From Candidatus Microbacterium stercoravium (GTDB taxonomy: Bacteria > Actinomycetota > Actinomycetes > Actinomycetales > Microbacteriaceae), in contig DXAM01000092.1 in the NCBI GenBank assembly GCA_019117025.1, positions 1 to 54,803 on the forward strand: a DNA stretch of 54,803 nucleotides, given 5' to 3'. Within the stretch, counting starts at the first letter, position 1, and the number at the start of each line of letters is the position of its first letter. Shown here piece after piece: positions 25,430-33,691 of the stretch. The notes below the pieces were generated by a model. The model saw only the letters and a list, made by a program, of their open reading frames with translations, did no database searches and was not told where the DNA came from. The position numbers were made by a program, and so were the translations under genes.

Positions 25430-26160
25430 CAAGCACCGAGGCCGAGGTCGAGGAAGTTCTCGAGCCCGACCGTGACGCCCGTCGTCGCCATCGCGCCCGC
25501 GAGCGCAACGCGAATGCCCGGCGCGTATGCGGCCGCCGGGTCCGTCGTGTCGTGCTGGATCGTGAGCGACTCGCCGGGCCCCGAGAGGATGGCCTGCTGC
25601 TGCGCGATCACGCCGGGGCGCCGCAGCGAATGCACGGGCACGCCGGCGATGCGCTCGCCGCGCGCGGGCTGATCGGCGTGCGGAGCAGCGACCGGCTCGT
25701 CTCGGGCATCGGCGATGAGCTCGGCCGTGCGCACCGCCGTGCCGCTCGGCGAATCGACCTTGGAGTCGCGGTGGGCTTCGATGATCTCGGCGAAGTCGAA
25801 GAAGCGCGAGGCGCTCGCGGCGATCGCGGATCCGATCACCGAGCCGAGCGAGAAGTTCGGCACGAACACCACGCCCGTGCCGGCGCGCTCGACCGCCGGG
25901 CGGATCCTCTCGATGCGCTCGGCCGACCAGCCGCTCGTTCCGACGAGCACGCGGGCGCCGCGCTCGAGCGCCGCGGTGAGGATCCGTTCGCTCGCGTCGG
26001 GATGCGTCGCGTCGATCACGAGGTCCGCCCCGTCGAGCTCCGACACCTCGCTCGCGGACGTCAGAACCGCCGTGAGCTCGTACCCGGGCTCGGATTCGAC
26101 GACCGAGCGGATGATGCTGCCCAGCTTGCCGGTGCCGCCGGCGAGTGCCACGAGAGTCAT
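25429..26160 (-). CDS. dapB: 4-hydroxy-tetrahydrodipicolinate reductase DapB
   Basis: A 243-residue NAD(P)H enzyme, the second step of the diaminopimelate/lysine path. The nucleotide-binding loop reads ALAGGTGKLGSII in place of the common GxxGRMG. The catalytic segment is EAHRDSKVDSPSGTAV, with the general-acid His and the Lys present. A TAGACT box lies 7 nt before the ATG with no Shine-Dalgarno, so the mRNA is probably leaderless. The downstream membrane-protein gene overlaps its stop. Confidence 0.96.
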   Translation of the reverse strand: MTLVALAGGTGKLGSIIRSVVESEPGYELTAVLTSASEVSELDGADLVIDATHPDASERILTAALERGARVLVGTSGWSAERIERIRPAVERAGTGVVFVPNFSLGSVIGSAIAASASRFFDFAEIIEAHRDSKVDSPSGTAVRTAELIADARDEPVAAPHADQPARGERIAGVPVHSLRRPGVIAQQQAILSGPGESLTIQHDTTDPAAAYAPGIRVALAGAMATTGVTVGLENFLDLGLGA

Positions 26161-26167
26161 GGTCTCG

Positions 26168-26173
26168 AGTCTA
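26168..26173 (-). promoter_or_regulatory. -10 box for leaderless dapB
   Basis: TAGACT on the minus strand, exactly 7 nt before the dapB ATG. It overlaps the 3' end of the phosphatase gene. Confidence 0.5.
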
Positions 26174-26797
26174 GACGGGCGGAACCTCGGGGAGCCCGGT
26201 GCGCAGCTCGTACGGCAGGTGGGCGATGTCGTTATGGCTCACGAGGCTCCAGGGGCGCCCCTTCTTCTGCGCCAGCACTGTCAGCCCGCAGTGCGCCTGG
26301 TTGAGCGTCAGCCAGCGCCATTCGTCGGCGCCCATGATCTCGCGCACGAACCACGAGATGACGAAGTTGTGCGTGATGAGCAGCTCGTGCACGTCTCCGG
26401 GTTTGCGCACGAGGAACTCGTTGACCGCGTCGGCCATCTGCGCCGTGCCGGCCTCGAAATCGTCGTCGCTGAAGCTGCCGAAGAACGGCTCGAAGACCGA
26501 GGGCGTGTCTTCGGTCATGCCCGTGGGAACGCAGTCGAACAGCAGCGCGTTCGGCTGCGGGTCGATCGCCGGCATGCGGTCGGCGAGGATCTTCGCGGTC
26601 TCGCTCGCCCTGACCAGCGGAGAATGCCAGACGGCGTCGAACGGCAGTCCCGAGAGTCGGTCGGCGAGCAATGCCGCCTGGCGTACACCACGGGGCGACA
26701 GTGGTCCGTCTTCCAGCCCGTGCTCCGCGTCCTGATGTTCGCCGTGGCGTACGAGATATATGTAATGCGTCACCGCTGCCCGCTTCGTCGAGGTCAT
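26171..26797 (-). CDS. histidine phosphatase family protein
   Basis: A 208-residue phosphoglycerate-mutase-like phosphatase. The phosphohistidine motif is YLVRHGEHQD near residue 13, followed by LSPRGVRQAALLADRLSGLPFDAVWHSPLVRASETAKIL, the standard fold; LLITHNFVISWFV supplies the second His. The substrate is unknown; relatives act on sugar phosphates, nucleotides or phosphoproteins. ATG 26797 lacks a ribosome site; GTG 26773 (VTHYIYLVRHG) is a plausible shorter start. It lies between pnp and dapB on the minus strand. Confidence 0.9.
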   Translation of the reverse strand: MTSTKRAAVTHYIYLVRHGEHQDAEHGLEDGPLSPRGVRQAALLADRLSGLPFDAVWHSPLVRASETAKILADRMPAIDPQPNALLFDCVPTGMTEDTPSVFEPFFGSFSDDDFEAGTAQMADAVNEFLVRKPGDVHELLITHNFVISWFVREIMGADEWRWLTLNQAHCGLTVLAQKKGRPWSLVSHNDIAHLPYELRTGLPEVPPV

Positions 26798-26872
26798 TCA
26801 GGGCGCGGAAGAATACGGCTCGTTGCACCCGGACCAACCCTATCGTGACATCGGACCGATCGGCCCGACCGG

Positions 26873-26928
26873 CTGTCGCGGACGCGCCCGCCGGCCCCGT
26901 TCGGGACCGGCGGGCGCGTCCGCGACAG
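26873..26928 (-). terminator. strong terminator of pnp
   Basis: CTGTCGCGGACGCGCCCGCCGG pairs perfectly with its complement: a 22-bp stem with a 12-nt loop, 10 nt beyond the pnp stop. No T-tract, as is usual for GC-rich actinobacterial terminators. Confidence 0.75.
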
Positions 26929-26938
26929 CGTCAGTGGA

Positions 26939-29191
26939 TCAGACCTCTGCGGCCTCATCCTTCGCGGCCTCGTCCTGCTCCTGAACGAGCTCGAGCGAGA
27001 GCTTGCCGCGGTCGTCGACCTTGGAGATCTTGACGAGCACCTTCTGACCGACCGAGACGACGTCTTCGATGTTCTCGACGCGGTTTCCGCCGTTGAGCTT
27101 GCGCAGCTCGGTGACGTGCAGCAGGCCGTCCTTACCGGGAAGCAGCGAGACGAACACACCGAACTTCGCGATGTTGACGGCCGTACCGAGGTACTGCTCG
27201 CCGACCTCGGGGTTGGTCGGATTCGCGATCGCGTTGACCTGCGCACGGGCGGCCTCGGCCGTCGGGCCGTCGGTCGCGCCGATGTAGACGGTGCCGTTGT
27301 CCTCGATCGAGATCGTGGCGCCGGTCTCGTCCTGGATCCCGTTGATCGTCTTGCCCTTCGGGCCGATCAGCTCGCCGATCTTGTCGACGGGGATCTGCAC
27401 GCTGATGACGCGCGGCGCTGTCGGCGCCATCTCGTCGGGAGCATCGATCGCCGAGTTCAGCACGTCGAGGATGCGCAGACGCGCATCCTTCGCCTGCGTG
27501 AGCGCGGCGGCCAGCACCTCGGAGGGAATGCCGTCGAGCTTCGTGTCGAGCTGCAGCGCCGTGACGAACTCGCTCGTGCCGGCGACCTTGAAGTCCATGT
27601 CTCCGAGCGCATCCTCGGCGCCCAGGATGTCGGTGAGGGCCGCGTAGCGCGTCTCCCCGTCGACGTCCTCGGACACGAGGCCCATCGCGATCCCCGCGAC
27701 GGGAGCGCGCAGCGGCACACCCGCATTCAGCAGCGACAGGGTCGAGGCGCAGACCGAACCCATCGACGTGGATCCGTTGGAGCTGAGCGCCTCGGACACC
27801 TGACGGATGGCATAGGGGAACTCCTCGCGCGTCGGCAGCACCGGCACGAGCGCGCGCTCGGCCAGGAAGCCGTGACCGATCTCGCGGCGCTTCGGGCTGC
27901 CCACACGACCCGTCTCGCCCGTGGAGTAGGGCGGGAAGTTGTAGTGGTGCATGTAGCGCTTCGACGTGGTCGGCGAGAGCGAATCGATCTGCTGTTCCAT
28001 CTTCAGCATGTTCAGCGTGGTGACGCCCATGATCTGGGTCTCGCCGCGCTGGAAGATGGCGGATCCGTGCACGCGCGGGATGACCTGCACCTCGGCGTCG
28101 AGCGGACGGATGTCGGCCAGCCCGCGGCCGTCGATGCGCGCGCCCTCGGTGAGGATGCGGCCGCGCACGACCTCCTTGGTGACCGACTTGTAGGCGGCCG
28201 ACGCCTCGCCGTTCGCGGAGGCCGGCAGCTCGCCCGCCTCGACCTTTGCGGCGACGGAAGCCTTGACGCGCTCCTTCAGAGCGTCGTCGGCGTCCTGACG
28301 CTCAACCTTGTCGGCGATCTGGTAGATGCCCTTCAGCTCCTCCAGCGCCGCGTCGCGGACGACCTGGAACACCTCGTCGCCGTACGGCGGGAAGACGGGG
28401 AACTCGAGCGGCGCGCGCGTCGACGAGGCGGCCATCTCGGCCTGCGCGGCGACGAGCTGCTTGATGAACGGCTTCGCGGCCTCGAGACCGCCGGCGACGA
28501 TCTCTTCGTTCGGCTTCACGGCGCCGCCGCGGATGAGGTTCCAGGAACCCTCCGTGGCCTCGGCCTCGACCATCATGATCGCGACCTCGCCGTTGTCGAG
28601 CACGCGGCCCGCGACCATCAGGTCGAAGACGGCCTCGTCGAGCTGTTCGGCGTTCGGGAACGCGACCCACTGGTCGTCGTGCTGGCCGAGCCCCGGGATG
28701 AGCGCGAGGCGCACACCGGCGATCGGGCCGGAGAACGGCAAGCCGGAGATCTGGGTCGACGCGCTGGCCGCGTTGATCGCGAGGGCGTCGTAGAACTCGC
28801 CCGGTGCGATCGACAGCACCGTGACGACGATCTGGACCTCGTTGCGCAGGCCGCTCGTGAACGACGGGCGCAGGGGCCGGTCGATCAGACGGCAGACGAG
28901 GATCGCGTCGGTCGAGGGGCGACCCTCGCGACGGAAGAACGAACCGGGGATCTTGCCCGCCGCGTACGAGCGCTCTTCGACGTCGACCGTCAGCGGGAAG
29001 AAGTCGAAGCCCTCGCGGGGGTGCTTGCCGGCGCTCGTCGCCGAGAGGAGCATCGTCTCCTCATCGAGGTACGCGGCGACCGCGCCCTGCGACTGCTGCG
29101 CGAGGCGACCGGTCTCGAAGCGGATCGTGCGGGTGCCGAAGCGGCCGTTGTCGAGAACGGCCTCGGCTGCGGTGATTTCTGGACCTTCCAA
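26939..29191 (-). CDS. pnp: polyribonucleotide nucleotidyltransferase (PNPase)
   Basis: A 750-residue protein of usual actinobacterial length, starting at TTG 29191 (read [16 protein letters not shown]) after GAGAGAGACC. Two RNase PH cores are joined by a helical domain ([38 protein letters not shown] in the second), followed by a KH domain ([30 protein letters not shown]) and an S1 domain ([25 protein letters not shown]). It degrades RNA 3'-to-5' with phosphate; the actinobacterial form has also been reported as guanosine pentaphosphate synthetase (GpsI). rpsO, its usual neighbour, is about 9 kb away here. Confidence 0.97.
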   Translation of the reverse strand: MEGPEITAAEAVLDNGRFGTRTIRFETGRLAQQSQGAVAAYLDEETMLLSATSAGKHPREGFDFFPLTVDVEERSYAAGKIPGSFFRREGRPSTDAILVCRLIDRPLRPSFTSGLRNEVQIVVTVLSIAPGEFYDALAINAASASTQISGLPFSGPIAGVRLALIPGLGQHDDQWVAFPNAEQLDEAVFDLMVAGRVLDNGEVAIMMVEAEATEGSWNLIRGGAVKPNEEIVAGGLEAAKPFIKQLVAAQAEMAASSTRAPLEFPVFPPYGDEVFQVVRDAALEELKGIYQIADKVERQDADDALKERVKASVAAKVEAGELPASANGEASAAYKSVTKEVVRGRILTEGARIDGRGLADIRPLDAEVQVIPRVHGSAIFQRGETQIMGVTTLNMLKMEQQIDSLSPTTSKRYMHHYNFPPYSTGETGRVGSPKRREIGHGFLAERALVPVLPTREEFPYAIRQVSEALSSNGSTSMGSVCASTLSLLNAGVPLRAPVAGIAMGLVSEDVDGETRYAALTDILGAEDALGDMDFKVAGTSEFVTALQLDTKLDGIPSEVLAAALTQAKDARLRILDVLNSAIDAPDEMAPTAPRVISVQIPVDKIGELIGPKGKTINGIQDETGATISIEDNGTVYIGATDGPTAEAARAQVNAIANPTNPEVGEQYLGTAVNIAKFGVFVSLLPGKDGLLHVTELRKLNGGNRVENIEDVVSVGQKVLVKISKVDDRGKLSLELVQEQDEAAKDEAAEV

Positions 29192-29392
29192 GAGGTCTCT
29201 CTCTTTCTGTCATGCTCGTCAGTTCGAGCGTGCGTCAAGAGCAGGAGAGGAGATTCTTGCTGGCCACCAGGAGAAACCCACCGGAGGACTCCGGGAGATC
29301 ACTTCTAGGGACCAGCTCCTGCGTGCCTGCTCCATGATGATGTGAAGTTATCGGTGCCCAGCCTATCAGTGCGGCCTGATTCCGGGCCTGGA

Positions 29393-29398
29393 TAGACT
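29393..29398 (+). promoter_or_regulatory. -10 box for a leaderless sigma-factor gene
   Basis: TAGACT, 7 nt before the ATG, same box and spacing as dapB. No ribosome site and no good -35 are visible. Confidence 0.5.
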
Positions 29399-29405
29399 TC
29401 CGCTC

Positions 29406-30035
29406 ATGGGGATGACGCGGACGGACGAGCTCGTGCGCGCGCTCGACGCCGCAGACGCCCGTGCCGCCTCACGAGCCGCCGACGAACTCGTCGCGGCCGG
29501 ATACGCGGACGAAGCGCTGGACGCCCTCGCGGAACGCGCGGCCTCGAGCCGCTCGGCGCTCGAGCTGCTCGTCGAGACGCTCGACACGTCGGGCGTCGTG
29601 CACCGCTTCGTCGGATCCATGCTGCTCGACCGCGATGCCATCGACGACGTCGCGCAGGACACGCTGATCTCGGTCGTGCAATCGATCGCCTCGTACCGCG
29701 GCGGCGGACGGTTCACCAGCTGGGTGCATCCGATCGTGCGCCGACGCGTCGCCGATCATCTCAGGCGGCAGCGCGAGACGACGACGCTCGACGAGGAGCT
29801 GCTGCCGACCGCGCGGATGAGTTCGATGATCGCCACGCGGGCGACGGTGCAGCAGGCGCTCGCGGATCTGCCCGAGCTCTACCGGATCCCGGTCATGCTG
29901 CGCGATGTGCACGGGCTCACGTACGCGCAGGTCGCCGAGCGCACGGGCCGCACCCTCGGCACGGTCAAATCGCAGATCAGCCGCGGCCGCGCGATGGTCG
30001 CGGGCATGCTGACCGAAGACGGGGAACCCGCATGA
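29406..30035 (+). CDS. RNA polymerase sigma-70-family (ECF-like) factor
   Basis: A 209-residue protein. The N-terminal roughly 65 residues are Ala-rich helix unlike standard sigma regions. Region 2 reads RDAIDDVAQDTLISVVQSIASYRGGGRFTSWVHPIVRRRVADHLRR, and region 4 reads ALADLPELYRIPVMLRDVHGLTYAQVAERTGRTLGTVKSQISRGRAMV, a normal ECF-type promoter-recognition helix. The region 2.2 segment, often DAED-like in ECF factors, is DAID. No anti-sigma gene is adjacent; instead the stop overlaps a transmembrane Ser/Thr kinase (ATGA). That suggests control by phosphorylation rather than by a ZAS-type anti-sigma factor. The regulon is unknown. Confidence 0.9.
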   Translation: MGMTRTDELVRALDAADARAASRAADELVAAGYADEALDALAERAASSRSALELLVETLDTSGVVHRFVGSMLLDRDAIDDVAQDTLISVVQSIASYRGGGRFTSWVHPIVRRRVADHLRRQRETTTLDEELLPTARMSSMIATRATVQQALADLPELYRIPVMLRDVHGLTYAQVAERTGRTLGTVKSQISRGRAMVAGMLTEDGEPA

Positions 30036-31219
30036 CGGTGCGCATCGGCCCCTATCTCATCACGGAGAGCATCGGCGCGGGGTCGTTCGCCTCGGTGCAC
30101 CGCGCCGTCGACGAGCGCTTGGACGACACCGTCGCGATCAAGATCCTCGCCGAGAACCACAGCATGAATCCGGAGATCCGGGAGCGGTTCATCGCGGAGG
30201 GGCGCGCCCTGCGCCGCGTCGGCGGCCACGGGGTGCCCGCGGTCTACGACATCGGCGAATCCGATCGTCAGCAGCCATACCTCGTGCTCGAGCACGCCGA
30301 CCGCGGATCCCTCCGCGAGCGCGTCGAGACGCTGCGCGCCCGCGGTTGGATCGCGCGGCCCCACGACCTGCTCGCACTCGCACGTCCGCTCGCCGCGGGT
30401 GTCGCAGAGGTGCACCGCGCACGCCTCGTGCACCGCGATCTCAGCCCCGGCAACCTACTGCTCGCCTCGCACGCGACGCCGGCCGACGAACCTCCGCTCG
30501 GGTCGCATCTCGTGCGCGACGACGAACGTCTTCTGCTCGCCGACCTCGGCATGTGCAAGGACCTCGCCGTGAATTCGGGGCTCACCGTTGCGGGCGGCAC
30601 GAGCGGATTCCGCCCGCCCGAGCAGGACGCGCCCGGCACTGTCGACACCCGGGCCGACATCTGGGCGATCTCGGCCGTGCTGAGCTGGGTCGCAGAGGGC
30701 GCGACGCTGCCGGCCGCGTTCACGCGAGCGCTCTCGCGCGGTCGGTCGACGCGGCCCGCGCGGCGCCAGCCGGATGCTCGCACGTGGCTCCGCGAGGTGG
30801 AAGACGCGCTCGCCCCGCCCGCGCCGGCGATCGAGGCGCCGCAGCCCGCACCGCACGCCGTGCCGCCCCGACGCCGCGGCATGATCACCGCGATCACGGC
30901 CGCTGTCGCGATCGCGGCCGGGTTCGTGATCGGCATCTGGGTCGGCGGCGATCCGCCGACGCCATCGGTCGTGCCCGGGGCGTCGATCAGCATCTCGGGC
31001 CCGGACGAGATATCCGTGGGCGAACGCGCGGTGTTCACCGCGACGGTCAGCGGAGTCGAATCCTGGTCGTGGTCGCTCCCGAACCATCGGTTCATCGCCG
31101 ACGAGGCCGACGTGACCATCACCCCGACGAGCCCCGGAACCGGCGAGATCGTGCTGCGGTCGCGCACCGACGACGGCGACGACCTCGAGGCGCGACGGAC
31201 CGTGCGCGTGGTCGACTAG
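30032..31219 (+). CDS. transmembrane Ser/Thr protein kinase with an external Ig/PKD-like domain
   Basis: A 395-residue protein overlapping the sigma gene by 4 nt. The kinase domain (about 6-260) has the glycine loop (IGAGSFASV), VAIK lysine, an alpha-C Glu (FIAEGRAL), catalytic HRDLSPGN, metal-binding DLG in place of DFG, a PPEQ equivalent of APE and the DIWAIS aspartate, so activity is likely. HRDLS replaces the common HRDLK. A single span (ITAITAAVAIAAGFVIGIWVGG, near 290-310) leads to an external 85-residue beta-rich domain with FTATVSGVESWSWSLP, typical of PKD/Ig-like folds. It probably senses something outside the cell and acts on the adjacent sigma factor. Confidence 0.9.
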   Translation: MTVRIGPYLITESIGAGSFASVHRAVDERLDDTVAIKILAENHSMNPEIRERFIAEGRALRRVGGHGVPAVYDIGESDRQQPYLVLEHADRGSLRERVETLRARGWIARPHDLLALARPLAAGVAEVHRARLVHRDLSPGNLLLASHATPADEPPLGSHLVRDDERLLLADLGMCKDLAVNSGLTVAGGTSGFRPPEQDAPGTVDTRADIWAISAVLSWVAEGATLPAAFTRALSRGRSTRPARRQPDARTWLREVEDALAPPAPAIEAPQPAPHAVPPRRRGMITAITAAVAIAAGFVIGIWVGGDPPTPSVVPGASISISGPDEISVGERAVFTATVSGVESWSWSLPNHRFIADEADVTITPTSPGTGEIVLRSRTDDGDDLEARRTVRVVD

Positions 31220-31302
31220 AAGATTCTCTCGGACGCGTTGCAACCAATCGGGCGCGGGGCGCGACATACAGACGAACCGTCCATGATTCACAGGGAGAGA
31301 CC

Positions 31303-32466
31303 ATGACGATCACGACCACGCGCACACCCTTCACTCGTTGCGCGATCGGCCTCGCCGCACTCTCGGTGCTGGCGCTCACCGGATGCGGAACGAACGCCGA
31401 TCCCGCCGGATTCGAGAGCGGTACCGGCACCGTGGAAGAGAGCGCGCCGACGCCCGAGACCACGGCGGAGGCTGCCGATGACGTCGAGCGCGTCGAGCCC
31501 GGCTTCGTCTACGACGACATCTCGAAGGACGTCACCGCGACGGAGACGATCCGGCCGGAGAACGCCGAGATCATCACGCCCAGCGGCACGCTCACCATCA
31601 ACTCCGTGCAGGAGGTCGCCGCCGTGGCACCCACGGAGATCGGCCTCGATACCGTCGACGGTGACGACGGCGATCCGCGCGATTACGGCGCGGCAGAGGG
31701 TGAGTCATTGCGCATCGTCGACGTGTCGTACATGCCGGACGAGGAGTTCCCCGCGGACGACGCCCCCACCACAGAACTTTCCATCGAGGTCGGCGGGGCG
31801 CAGGAGCACCTGTCGACGCTGGACGACCAACAGGACCATCGGATCCTCGTCTCCGCGGCGCAGGACGGCTCGGCGCAGCTCATCGTCTCGTCCGAGGGAC
31901 ACGACCAGGCGGTCGACGTGCTCACGGGCGAGCGCGCCGACGATGAGGTCGCGGCGGCGTACTACCTGCCGACCACGCGTCAGGAGCCCCACCACACCTT
32001 CCCGATCGACGACGGCGCCCTGCCGACGAAGTCGGGCACCACGCCCGAAGAGGACGTGACGACCACTTACTCGTTCCAGATCGACGCCGCGACGCTGACG
32101 GCATGGACCGCGAGCGACGGCTGGGCCGACCCCGGCCAGGCGTGGCTCGTCGTCGATTGGACGTACACGGTCACGGCCGCGCACCCGGTGATCTCGGGGC
32201 GCATCGACCGCTTCGACGCCGCACTCGAGGTCACGGCAGGCGATGAGGTCGTGGAAGACACGGTGCACGACGAAGACAAGGGCGGCGATGTCACGGGCAC
32301 GAAATCGACGTCGGTCGCCGTCCCGATCGAGACGACCGATGTCGCCCTCAGCGTCTCGGGCGGTGCCGAGATCGACATGTACTCGGGCTCCGGCCTCGAG
32401 ATGGCGGGATCAACGGCCGTCGAGTTCTCGTCCGACCCCCTGGAGATCTCCTTCCCGCGCGAGTGA
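31303..32466 (+). CDS. secreted lipoprotein of unknown function
   Basis: The start is ATG 31303, preceded by AGGGAGAG; the track's ORF runs through the kinase gene in another frame. The 387-residue protein has a lipoprotein signal ending LALTGC, a Thr/Glu-rich acidic linker, then a soluble domain rich in Asp and beta structure (YSFQIDAATLTAWTASDGWADPGQAWLVVDWTYTV and similar). I recognise no family. It follows the kinase by 83 nt in the same direction, so it may be cotranscribed or respond to the sigma factor. It is a candidate target or ligand of the kinase's external domain; that is inference from position only. Confidence 0.85.
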   Translation: MTITTTRTPFTRCAIGLAALSVLALTGCGTNADPAGFESGTGTVEESAPTPETTAEAADDVERVEPGFVYDDISKDVTATETIRPENAEIITPSGTLTINSVQEVAAVAPTEIGLDTVDGDDGDPRDYGAAEGESLRIVDVSYMPDEEFPADDAPTTELSIEVGGAQEHLSTLDDQQDHRILVSAAQDGSAQLIVSSEGHDQAVDVLTGERADDEVAAAYYLPTTRQEPHHTFPIDDGALPTKSGTTPEEDVTTTYSFQIDAATLTAWTASDGWADPGQAWLVVDWTYTVTAAHPVISGRIDRFDAALEVTAGDEVVEDTVHDEDKGGDVTGTKSTSVAVPIETTDVALSVSGGAEIDMYSGSGLEMAGSTAVEFSSDPLEISFPRE

Positions 32467-32499
32467 CGAAGAACGGGGCGCGCGCTCGGGTCGGGTACC

Positions 32500-33663
32500 G
32501 TGAATCAGGTGTCTGAAGCCGGATCCTTCCTTCTCCTGTTCGCGACCGGCGCGATCCCCGCCGTCGTCGGCCTCGTGATCGTCGCGATCGCCCGTCCGAT
32601 CGCGCGCCGCCTGCCGACGTCTCCCGCCGCCGAATTCGTGCCGCCACCCGGCGACCTCATCATGCACGGCCTGGCCGTGCGGTCCGAGCGGCGGCTCGTG
32701 TCGGCGGCGATCACGCGGCTCGCGCTCAGCGGACGGGTCCGCGTGCTCGCCCCGCGCGGCGAGCACGGCCCCGTCGCGATCGAGGCGCGCCCGGGCACGG
32801 GCCTCGGTCCTGACGACCATTTCTTCCTGCAGACGCTGCGACCCCAGCGCATGCGCCCCCGGCAGCAGCGGCGGTATCTGGCCGCCTTGCACGAGGTCGG
32901 CATCCGCGTCGAGCGGTACGAGGACGCGCCCGATGTGTCGTTCCTCCGCGGTCCCGGGGCTTTCCGCCGCATTCAGCGCCGGCAACTGTCGGCCTACATC
33001 GACCGCGCACGGTCCCGCGCGAAGTCGTCGGGAATCGCCCGGCGGACATCGGGCAGCGTGCATCTGTATCTGCTGTCGCTGCTGTTCCTCGCCTCGGCGG
33101 TCGCGGCTCTCCTGATGGCGATCGGGTCGATGGTGAACGGGGTGACCTGGGGCGTGATCGGCGCACCGCTCGGCGTCGCGGCGATGTTCTGGGTGCTGAC
33201 CCTGTCTCCGCCGCCGATCATGAGGTTCACTCCCGAGGGCCAGCAGATGCGCCAGCGCCTCTCCGGCCTGCGCGACTACATGAGGCTCGCCGAGCAGGAC
33301 CGGATGCGCATTCTGCAGTCCCCGCAGGGCGCGCTGCGCACTCCGGCGGGCGAGCTCACGCCGGGCGGCCGAGCGCTCGGCCTGCGCCCGGAGCCCACCG
33401 CGGGCGACGCCGTCGCGCAGTCGGACCTGGATCGCTTCGTGCTCGTCGAGCGCCTGCTGCCGTACGCGATCCTGTTCCGCCAGGAGCGCGAGTGGCAGCG
33501 CGAGTTCGAGCATCTCGGCGGCGCCGTCGACTTCTCACAGAACATGCGCGTGCTCGGCACCACGCTCGAAGGCATCATGGCGGTGCTGGAGGTGCTCGCC
33601 GCGGTCGGTCAGGTGCTGCGCGGCATCGGCGCGATCTTCTCGTTCGTCGGGCGCGTCGGCTGA
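32500..33663 (+). CDS. DUF2207-like membrane protein lacking the N-terminal domain
   Basis: A 387-residue protein starting at GTG 32500. One hydrophobic segment opens the protein (FLLLFATGAIPAVVGLVIVAIA) and a pair lies mid-protein (LYLLSLLFLASAVAALLMAIGSM and GVIGAPLGVAAMFWVLTL). The segments GLRDYMRLAEQDRMRILQSP and ERLLPYAILFRQEREWQREFEHLGG are the hallmark of the C-terminal half of DUF2207 proteins, but the usual external N-terminal DUF2207 domain is missing. The role is unknown. It lies 33 nt after the lipoprotein gene and is probably in the same transcript. Confidence 0.75.
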   Translation: MNQVSEAGSFLLLFATGAIPAVVGLVIVAIARPIARRLPTSPAAEFVPPPGDLIMHGLAVRSERRLVSAAITRLALSGRVRVLAPRGEHGPVAIEARPGTGLGPDDHFFLQTLRPQRMRPRQQRRYLAALHEVGIRVERYEDAPDVSFLRGPGAFRRIQRRQLSAYIDRARSRAKSSGIARRTSGSVHLYLLSLLFLASAVAALLMAIGSMVNGVTWGVIGAPLGVAAMFWVLTLSPPPIMRFTPEGQQMRQRLSGLRDYMRLAEQDRMRILQSPQGALRTPAGELTPGGRALGLRPEPTAGDAVAQSDLDRFVLVERLLPYAILFRQEREWQREFEHLGGAVDFSQNMRVLGTTLEGIMAVLEVLAAVGQVLRGIGAIFSFVGRVG

Positions 33664-33691
33664 GCCGCATTCGGCCGGCCGCGAGAACGGT

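Noticed and set aside
27116-29308. 730-aa plus-strand ORF opposite pnp
   Set aside because: Shadow of PNPase, which has clear KH and S1 domains on the minus strand.
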